11,040 nt of DNA from DASUAS01 sp035763625 (lineage in GTDB: Bacteria; Actinomycetota; Acidimicrobiia; IMCC26256; DASPTH01): contig DASUAS010000227.1 in assembly GCA_035763625.1 (NCBI GenBank), positions 1-11,040 on the forward strand, given 5' to 3'. Below the pieces are notes generated by a model. The model searched no databases. It saw nothing but the letters and a program-made list of their open reading frames with translations, and was not told where the DNA came from. A program made the position numbers and the translations under genes. This document shows positions 6,057 to 11,040 of this stretch, piece after piece (within the stretch, counting starts at the first letter, position 1; each line of letters starts with the position of its first letter).

Positions 6057-7538
6057 TTGAGTCCAGCCCTCCCGGTCGTCGTCGGTGTCGGTCAGGTCAC
6101 CCACCAGGACGACGACGACGTCGCGCCCGCAGAGCCGATCGAGCTGCTGCTCGCGGCCGCCCGCGCCGCCGAGGCCGACTGCGGCGCGCCGCTCCTCGAT
6201 CGGATCGACGCGATCGAGCTCATGCCGATCGGTGCGTGGCCGTACGACGATCTGCCCGGTCTCGTGGTCGAACGGCTCGGTCTCGACGCGACGCGCGTGC
6301 GAGCGCGTGAGCACCCGGTCGGTGGTGAGACGCCGATCCGCGCGCTCGACGCCGCCGCCTCTCGCATCGCCCGTGGTGACGCGCGCGTCGTGTTGCTCGC
6401 CGGAGCCGAAGGAACACGCGCAGTCGTGCGCGCCCGTCGTGCCGGCGTGGAGCTCCCCTGGACGCCTCCCGGCACGCGCTCGACCATCCCGTCGATGGGC
6501 CCGGAGCTCCGACGAGCCGCGGACGTCGGCATCCAGCGCGCCCTGCACTGCTTCCCGCTGTACGAGCACGCGCTGCGCGCGCACGAGGGTGTGAGCCTCG
6601 CCGACGCGCAGCGAGAGTCGTCGGTGCTCTGGTCGGGGCTCAGCGAGGTCGCGGCCGCGAACCCGTTCGCGTGGACGCGCGACGCCCGCGACGTCGAGGC
6701 CGTCGGACGAGTCGACGCCCAGAACCGCATGGTGTCGTTCCCGTATCCGAAGTCGTTCGTGGCCAACCCGTTCGTGAACCAGGGTGCCGCGCTGCTCGTG
6801 ACCGACGCCGAGACCGCGCGTCAGCTCGGCATCCCCGAGGACCGTTGGGTGCACCCGCTCGGGGGCGCCGGCGCCGACGAACCCACCGACCCCCGCACCC
6901 GCACCAGCTACCACCGCGTCCCCGCCCTCGACGTCACCGTGCGCGAGGTGCAGGACGTCACCCGCACCTGCGTCTCCGAGTGCTCGCGGGTCGAGCTCTA
7001 CAGCTGCTTCCCGGCGATGCCCAAGCTCACCCGCCGCGCGCTCGGACGCGACGCGTCCGCCTCGATCTCGGTCACTGGCGGCCTGTCGTTCTTCGGCGGT
7101 CCCGGCAGCAACTACCTCACGCACTCGCTGGCAGCGATGGTCCACCAGCTGCGCGCCGAAGGCGGCACCGGGTTGGTGCACGGTGTCGGCATGTTCAACA
7201 CCAAGCACCACGCGCTCGTCCTCGCCGACCATCCCCGCGACGACGGGAGCTATCCCGCGCCCCGCTACGACGTCGGCGTGCCGCGCCCTCCCGTGACCGA
7301 ACCCGTCCCCGTCGCCGAGGACTACACCGGTCGCGCCGTCGTGCTCACCTGCTCCGTGATGTTCGACCGCCACGGTGAGCCCGAGTCGGGCGTGGTGATC
7401 TGCGAAGGTGCGCACGGCGAACGAGTGGCGGCGGCGGTGCGCGATCGCGACACCCTCCACGAGCTCACCGACGGCACCGAACCCGTCGGGCGTGAGGGCA
7501 CCGTGACCGTCCACGCCGTTCCCGAATTCGAGGTCTGA
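6057..7538 (+). CDS. Thiolase-like protein, TLP1 type, lacking canonical catalytic residues
   Basis: A 493-residue member of the thiolase superfamily, close in layout to the actinobacterial type 1 thiolase-like proteins. The N-terminus PVVVGVGQ and the two thiolase halves are recognisable, followed by an extra C-terminal domain (about 415-493) of the TLP1 type. True thiolases use a nucleophilic Cys in the first half, a GHP His and a second Cys. Here the first region reads HPVGGETP (86-93) with no Cys, the GHP motif reads GGPG (347-350) with Gly for His, and the last motif reads HGVGMFNTKH (375-384) with no Cys. YSCFP (315-319) stands where thiolases have NEAFA, as is usual in this family. It is therefore unlikely to be an ordinary acetyl-CoA acetyltransferase. 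The start is TTG at 6057, the first start in frame after an in-frame TGA at 6018, and no strong ribosome binding site precedes it. Confidence 0.87.
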   Translation: MSPALPVVVGVGQVTHQDDDDVAPAEPIELLLAAARAAEADCGAPLLDRIDAIELMPIGAWPYDDLPGLVVERLGLDATRVRAREHPVGGETPIRALDAAASRIARGDARVVLLAGAEGTRAVVRARRAGVELPWTPPGTRSTIPSMGPELRRAADVGIQRALHCFPLYEHALRAHEGVSLADAQRESSVLWSGLSEVAAANPFAWTRDARDVEAVGRVDAQNRMVSFPYPKSFVANPFVNQGAALLVTDAETARQLGIPEDRWVHPLGGAGADEPTDPRTRTSYHRVPALDVTVREVQDVTRTCVSECSRVELYSCFPAMPKLTRRALGRDASASISVTGGLSFFGGPGSNYLTHSLAAMVHQLRAEGGTGLVHGVGMFNTKHHALVLADHPRDDGSYPAPRYDVGVPRPPVTEPVPVAEDYTGRAVVLTCSVMFDRHGEPESGVVICEGAHGERVAAAVRDRDTLHELTDGTEPVGREGTVTVHAVPEFEV

Positions 7539-7573
7539 GGGCTACGGTTCCGAGCACGCGACCGGGCCAACCG

Positions 7574-7579
7574 GAGGAG
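7574..7579 (+). promoter_or_regulatory. Ribosome binding site of the aldehyde dehydrogenase gene
   Basis: GGAGGA lies 5 nt before the GTG at 7585 and is followed by an A-rich spacer (GAAAAG context). It is the strongest Shine-Dalgarno sequence in the window and fixes the GTG as the start. Confidence 0.75.
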
Positions 7580-7584
7580 AAAAG

Positions 7585-9033
7585 GTGAACCGAGACAAGT
7601 TCTTCATCGGCGGCGACTGGGTCGACCCCGCCGGCACCGACACGCTCGCCGTGATCTCGCCGCACACGGAAGAGGTCATCGCCAAGGTCCCCGCGGCGAC
7701 CACCGCCGACGTCGACCGTGCCGTCGCGGCCGCCCGCGAGGCGTTCGACAACGGTCCGTGGCCCCGCATGAGCCCCACCGAGCGCGCCGACGTGATCGCC
7801 GCCATCTCCGCCGGCATCCAGGCGCGCCACGAGGAGATGGCCCGCACCATCTCCGAGGAGATGGGCTCGCCGATCGCGTGGGCGATCATGGGGCAGGTCT
7901 TCGCCTCCACCATGGTGCTCGACTACTACGCCGGCCTGGCCCGCGAGTACCCGTTCGAGGAGCGCCGCCCCGGTGTGCTCGGCCCGACGCTGGTGCGCCG
8001 CGAGGCCGTCGGCGTCGTCGGCGCCATCGTCCCGTGGAACGTGCCGCTGTTCGTCACGTCGCTCAAGCTCGGTCCGGCCCTCGCATCGGGTTCGACGGTG
8101 GTGCTGAAGCCGTCGCCCGAGACCCCGCTCGACGCGTACCTCCTCGCCGAGATCGCGCACGAGGCCGGGCTCCCTGCCGGTGTGCTCAACATCGTGCAGG
8201 CCGACCGAGAGGTGAGCGAGTACCTCGTCCGCCACCCCGACACCGACAAGATCTCGTTCACCGGGTCCGGCGTCGCGGGCCGCAAGATCGGCGCCATCTG
8301 CGGTGAGCAGCTCAAGCGCTGCACGCTCGAGCTCGGCGGCAAGTCGGCGGCGATCATCCTCGACGACGCCGACCTCGACGCCACCGTCGCCGGCCTCATG
8401 CCCAACGCGATCATGAACAACGGGGAGGCATGCGTCGCGCAGACCCGCATCCTCGCGTCGCGATCCCGCTACGACGACGTCGTCGACGCGGTCGCCACCG
8501 CGGCGGAGGCGATGAAGGTGGGCGACCCGCTCGACCCCGAGACCGAGGTCGGACCGATGTTCGCGTCCCGCCACCGCGACCGGGTGGAGGGCTACATCGC
8601 CAAGGGACGCGACGAAGGTGCACGCGTCGTCACCGGCGGCGGCCGTCCCGCGGCCTTCGACAAGGGCTGGTACGTGGAGCCGACCATCTTCGCCGACGTC
8701 GACAACAGGATGACGATCGCGCAGGAGGAGATCTTCGGTCCCGTCCTCGCGGTGATCCCCTACGACGACGTCGACGACGCCGTCCGCATCGCCAACGACT
8801 CCGACTACGGCCTTTCGGGCTCGGTCTGGACCGGCGATCCGCAGAGCGGGGTCGACGTCGCCCGACGCGTGCGCACCGGCACCTACGGCGTGAACGGCAT
8901 GGGCATGGACTTCTCGTCGCCCTTCGGTGGCTTCAAGCAGTCGGGGCTCGGCCGCGAGCTCGGGCCCGAGGGTCTCGTCGAGTACCTCGAGTCGAAGACC
9001 ATCGTCCTGCCGCAAGGCTTCGAGCCTGCCTGA
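7585..9033 (+). CDS. Aldehyde dehydrogenase (NAD(P)-dependent, AldA/Rv0768-like)
   Basis: A 482-residue member of the aldehyde dehydrogenase superfamily, oxidising an aldehyde to its carboxylic acid. All key elements are present: the oxyanion Asn (N152, in VPWNVP), the cofactor-contact segment VLKPSPETP, the nucleotide loop FTGSGVAG, the general base Glu (E249, in LELGGK), the catalytic Cys (C283, in NNGEACVAQ) and the C-terminal EEIFGPVL and FGGFKQSGLGRE. The NxGQxC motif has Glu for Gln, a permitted variant. Overall wording is closest to actinobacterial AldA/Rv0768-type enzymes, which are also related to terpenoid aldehyde dehydrogenases. The length is normal and no signal peptide is seen. 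It lies 46 nt after the thiolase-like gene. It could supply the acid that the ligase upstream activates; the substrate cannot be read from the sequence. Confidence 0.94.
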   Translation: MNRDKFFIGGDWVDPAGTDTLAVISPHTEEVIAKVPAATTADVDRAVAAAREAFDNGPWPRMSPTERADVIAAISAGIQARHEEMARTISEEMGSPIAWAIMGQVFASTMVLDYYAGLAREYPFEERRPGVLGPTLVRREAVGVVGAIVPWNVPLFVTSLKLGPALASGSTVVLKPSPETPLDAYLLAEIAHEAGLPAGVLNIVQADREVSEYLVRHPDTDKISFTGSGVAGRKIGAICGEQLKRCTLELGGKSAAIILDDADLDATVAGLMPNAIMNNGEACVAQTRILASRSRYDDVVDAVATAAEAMKVGDPLDPETEVGPMFASRHRDRVEGYIAKGRDEGARVVTGGGRPAAFDKGWYVEPTIFADVDNRMTIAQEEIFGPVLAVIPYDDVDDAVRIANDSDYGLSGSVWTGDPQSGVDVARRVRTGTYGVNGMGMDFSSPFGGFKQSGLGRELGPEGLVEYLESKTIVLPQGFEPA

Positions 9034-9082
9034 GCACGCTCCCTCGTACGGGCTGCGGACGCTGCGGGTCGACGTCGCCGAC

Positions 9083-9976
9083 GTGTCGCCCGCGGGGGTG
9101 CGGTCGCTCGCGGTCGACGTCGTCCTCCCCGAGCCGCTCGGGCGCGATCCCATCGTGTGCTGCTGCGTGCCCGGCGGCGGGATGTCGCGCGGGTACTTCG
9201 ACATCGAGGCGCCGGCGGCGCTCGGCAACTTCAGCATGGCGCGCCACCTGGTCGACCGCGGCTTCATCGTCGTGACGCTCGATCCACCCGGGGTCGGGGA
9301 GAGCGACGTGCCCGACGACGGCTACACGCTCACGCCCGATGTCGTGGCCGACGTCAACGCCCGTGCGTTCGACCAGGTGCTGGCGGAGTGGCCCGACGTG
9401 TTCCGCGTCGGCGTCGGTCACTCGGCGGGTGCGCTGCTCACGGTGGCGCAGCAGGCCCGCCACCGCACCTACGACGCGCTCGGCCTCTTCGGATTCGGCC
9501 GCGGCGGCCACGACCAGTTCCGATTGACGCCCGAGGAGCGCGAGCAGGCCGGGGGGATCGTCGAGCTCACGCGCCAGCGCTTCGGCGACCCGCTCCCTGG
9601 CGGCGGCTCCACGACGACGTCGCCGTTCCTCCTCGGCGGGATGGAGGTCCCCGCGGAGGCGCTCGAGGCTCTCGGTGCGGTCAAGACCCGGCTGCTCGGG
9701 GTCGTGGGGCTGACGTCGATGATCCCTGGGAGCGTCGACGTTGAGATGGCCGCGGTCGACGTCCCGGTGCTCCTCGCCCTCGGCGAGCACGACATCGCCG
9801 GCGATCCGCACACGATCCCCTCGTGCTTCACCGGATGCGGCGACTTCACGCTGTTCGTGCTCCCGGACACCGGTCACAACCACAACGTCGCGCCCGACCG
9901 TGAGTTGCTCTGGGACCGCTTCGTGGTGTGGGCTCGGTCGATCGCAAGCATCCGCGGACCGGGGGAACCCACATGA
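9083..9976 (+). CDS. Alpha/beta-fold hydrolase (start uncertain)
   Basis: A serine hydrolase of the alpha/beta fold, 297 residues from the GTG at 9083. The nucleophile elbow is GHSAG (S114), the acid is D237 in ALGEHD and the base is H265 in DTGHNHN. CVPGGGMSRGYFD near the N-terminus would form the oxyanion loop, and TLDPPGVGESD matches the usual strand after it. It should cleave an ester, thioester or lactone. The start is unclear: codons from about 9032 to 9082 look coding (nearly all G/C at the third position, reading YGLRTLRVDVAD), yet contain no ATG, GTG or TTG in frame. An in-frame CTG at 9026 would overlap the dehydrogenase by 8 nt, while the GTG at 8927 would overlap it by 107 nt. The 9083 start is the conservative choice. 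The stop overlaps the next ATG by 4 nt. Confidence 0.85.
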   Translation: MSPAGVRSLAVDVVLPEPLGRDPIVCCCVPGGGMSRGYFDIEAPAALGNFSMARHLVDRGFIVVTLDPPGVGESDVPDDGYTLTPDVVADVNARAFDQVLAEWPDVFRVGVGHSAGALLTVAQQARHRTYDALGLFGFGRGGHDQFRLTPEEREQAGGIVELTRQRFGDPLPGGGSTTTSPFLLGGMEVPAEALEALGAVKTRLLGVVGLTSMIPGSVDVEMAAVDVPVLLALGEHDIAGDPHTIPSCFTGCGDFTLFVLPDTGHNHNVAPDRELLWDRFVVWARSIASIRGPGEPT

Positions 9977-10884
9977 CCATGCCGACCGACATCGAGATCG
10001 TCGACCTGGGGATCGGCTTCCCCTACACGTCGGTCGAGCAGAAGATGCACGCCTACGACTTCTTCCGCGCCAACCTCAAGGACGCGCAGAGCCAGCAGGA
10101 GATGGAGTTCCCCGTCCAGTACATCTTCAAGGGCGTTCCCGATGTCGTCGACGAGGGGACCGACGTCGTCGAGTGGGTCGTGGAGAAGATGGACGCGTTC
10201 AACATCCGCATCGCGCGCGTGGGGCTCTCACCCAACGGGCTCGAAGCGCAGCGCCGGTACCCGGACCGCTTCGTGCTGGGCATGTCGGTGAACCCGAACG
10301 ACGTCATGGGCGCGCTGCGCGAGATGGAAGCGGCCAAGGCCGAGCACGACGTCGTGAATTCGATGGTCTTCCCGTCGGGGTGCGTGCCGCAGGTCGGCAT
10401 CGACAGCCCGCTCATGTACCCGATCTACGCCAAGTGCGTCGAACTCGACATCCCGATCTGCGTGAACGGCGGCATCGTGGGCCCGCGCATGCCGAGCTGG
10501 CCGCAGGAGGTCTTCCGCTTCGATCGGGTCTGCTACGACTTCCCCGACCTCACGATCGTGATCATGCACGGCGCCGAGCCCTGGCAGGAGCTGGCGGTGA
10601 AGCTCATGCTCAAGTGGCCGGGGCTGCACTACATGACCAGCGCGTTCGCGCCCAAGCACTACCCGAAGGCGATCATCGACTACGCCAACACCCGTGGTGC
10701 CGACAAGATCATGTTCTGCGGGTACTTCCCGGCCGGACTGACCCTCGAGCGCCAGTTCGAGGACATGCCGAACGTGCCGTTCCGCGATCACGTCTGGTCC
10801 AAGTTCCTACGCGAGAACGCGCTGCGCGTGTTCAAGATCCCGGAGACGATCGAGCGCGCCACCGGCAAACCTTTCGCCGGCTGA
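9973..10884 (+). CDS. Amidohydrolase-family (TIM barrel) protein with degenerate metal site
   Basis: A 303-residue protein of the amidohydrolase 2 (ACMSD-like) superfamily by its layout: a first strand at IEIVDLGIG (7-15), FVLGMSVNPND, DIPICVNGG (160-167), a family-typical LTIVIMHGAEPW with H199, and the late strand KIMFCGYFP (246-253). The usual metal ligands are mostly absent: the N-terminal HxH is replaced by L-G-I-G, the second-half His by N165 and the GSD Asp by Y251. Only H199 remains. It may therefore bind no metal, use another mechanism, or serve a structural role. Relatives with similar wording near QYIFKGVP seem to occur in actinobacteria, so this is probably a family trait rather than decay. 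The ATG at 9973 has GGGGGAA 5 nt upstream and overlaps the hydrolase stop, suggesting translational coupling. The substrate is unknown. Confidence 0.82.
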   Translation: MTMPTDIEIVDLGIGFPYTSVEQKMHAYDFFRANLKDAQSQQEMEFPVQYIFKGVPDVVDEGTDVVEWVVEKMDAFNIRIARVGLSPNGLEAQRRYPDRFVLGMSVNPNDVMGALREMEAAKAEHDVVNSMVFPSGCVPQVGIDSPLMYPIYAKCVELDIPICVNGGIVGPRMPSWPQEVFRFDRVCYDFPDLTIVIMHGAEPWQELAVKLMLKWPGLHYMTSAFAPKHYPKAIIDYANTRGADKIMFCGYFPAGLTLERQFEDMPNVPFRDHVWSKFLRENALRVFKIPETIERATGKPFAG

Positions 10885-11040
10885 CGCGCTCGCGTCCCGC
10901 TGCTACTTGCCGATCTGTGAGTGGAGCCACGAAGCACGGGGCGACCGGAGGAGTGGGAAGCGTGGTCGGGCACTGGAGCTGCGACGCACCGGCAGCCTGC
11001 GCGGACACACCGACCCACGCGAACCCGTCGCGGATGAGCT
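10885..11040. other. Region downstream of the amidohydrolase with no confident gene
   Basis: After the amidohydrolase stop no + strand gene is convincing. GTG codons at 10917, 10953 and 10962 open a frame to the window edge, the last after a GGAGGA, but the product (VGHWSCDAPAACADTP) looks like nothing known. A small dyad GACGC-GCTC-GCGTC (10883-10896) overlaps the stop; with no T-run it is at most a weak terminator. The end of this region holds a minus-strand fragment described separately. Confidence 0.5.
10985..11040 (-). pseudogene. Possible fragment of an alpha/beta-hydrolase-domain protein, truncated
   Basis: Read on the minus strand from the window edge, the frame whose first complete codon is 11038-11036 gives LIRDGFAWVGVSAQAAGA. 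GYAWVGVSAQ-like wording preceded by a Leu-rich helix is characteristic of a domain in actinobacterial 'alpha/beta hydrolase domain' proteins. From about base 10985 on, the likeness stops (SQLQCPTTLPTPP), although the frame stays open to a TGA at 10834-10832, inside the amidohydrolase gene. The strong G/C third-position pattern also fades by about 10925. This suggests a gene remnant broken by a deletion or frameshift, convergent with the operon. The match rests on about 15 residues and the rest lies outside the window, so it is tentative. Confidence 0.3.

Noticed and set aside
6049..6060. GTG at 6049 as the start of the thiolase-like gene
   Set aside because: It is in another frame and meets a TGA after three codons. 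The TTG at 6057 is the first start in the correct frame.
7543..7548. TACGGT as a -10 box of a separate promoter for the aldehyde dehydrogenase gene
   Set aside because: It matches only the loose TANNNT pattern, has no -35 and lies in a 46-nt gap within a same-strand gene series. It is likely chance.
10883..10896. GACGC-GCTC-GCGTC hairpin as the operon terminator
   Set aside because: The stem is only 5 bp and overlaps the stop codon, and no T-run follows. Such short dyads are frequent at this GC content.
1..11040. CRISPR array, tRNA, rRNA, insertion sequence, phage or defence genes
   Set aside because: No regularly spaced repeats, no RNA gene signatures, and no transposase, integrase, nuclease or toxin-like frames were seen. 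The content is metabolic throughout.

Overview
The window is about 11 kb of very GC-rich DNA (roughly 70% G+C, strong G/C at third codon positions, frequent GTG and one TTG start). All confidently called genes lie on the + strand and are tightly packed, several overlapping by 4 nt or separated by a few bases. The gene families point to an actinobacterium: an alpha2beta2-type acyl-CoA dehydrogenase pair, a FadD3-like CoA ligase, a thiolase-like protein of the TLP1 type and an AldA/Rv0768-like aldehyde dehydrogenase. The style would suit Acidimicrobiia or Mycobacteriales relatives. This placement is inference from gene content and composition; no rRNA or marker gene is present.

Layout, left to right: the 3' end of an unrecognised gene (1-140); a phytanoyl-CoA-dioxygenase-family protein with an apparent N-terminal SCP2-like lipid-binding domain (172-1392); a 97-bp gap carrying two copies, in opposite orientation, of a dyad-symmetric sequence and a possible -10 box (1413-1481); a two-subunit acyl-CoA dehydrogenase (1490-2644 and 2641-3570); a gap with a 15-bp-stem hairpin (3592-3630); a FadD3-like acyl-CoA ligase (3649-5223); an SDR oxidoreductase (5226-5996); a tandem 32-bp duplication covering the SDR stop codon; a thiolase-like protein without the usual catalytic residues (6057-7538); an aldehyde dehydrogenase (7585-9033); an alpha/beta hydrolase with an uncertain start (9083-9976); and an amidohydrolase-fold protein with a degenerate metal site (9973-10884). 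The last 156 bp hold no confident gene, but a short minus-strand reading resembles part of an alpha/beta-hydrolase-domain protein.

Together the genes read as a catabolic operon for a hydrophobic carboxylic acid or aldehyde, possibly polycyclic or branched (sterol, terpenoid or isoprenoid side chain). The ligase would activate the acid, the heteromeric dehydrogenase would desaturate the acyl-CoA, and the SDR and thiolase-like protein would handle later steps. The dioxygenase and aldehyde dehydrogenase would suit alpha-hydroxylation and aldehyde clearance, and the two hydrolase-fold proteins could act on esters, lactones or ring-cleavage products. No enoyl-CoA hydratase, 2-hydroxyacyl-CoA lyase or catalytically intact thiolase is present, so the pathway is incomplete here. 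The most distinctive points are the SCP2-PhyH fusion, the complementary loss of motifs in the two dehydrogenase subunits, two proteins that look catalytically reshaped, and the paired dyads upstream of the dehydrogenase genes.
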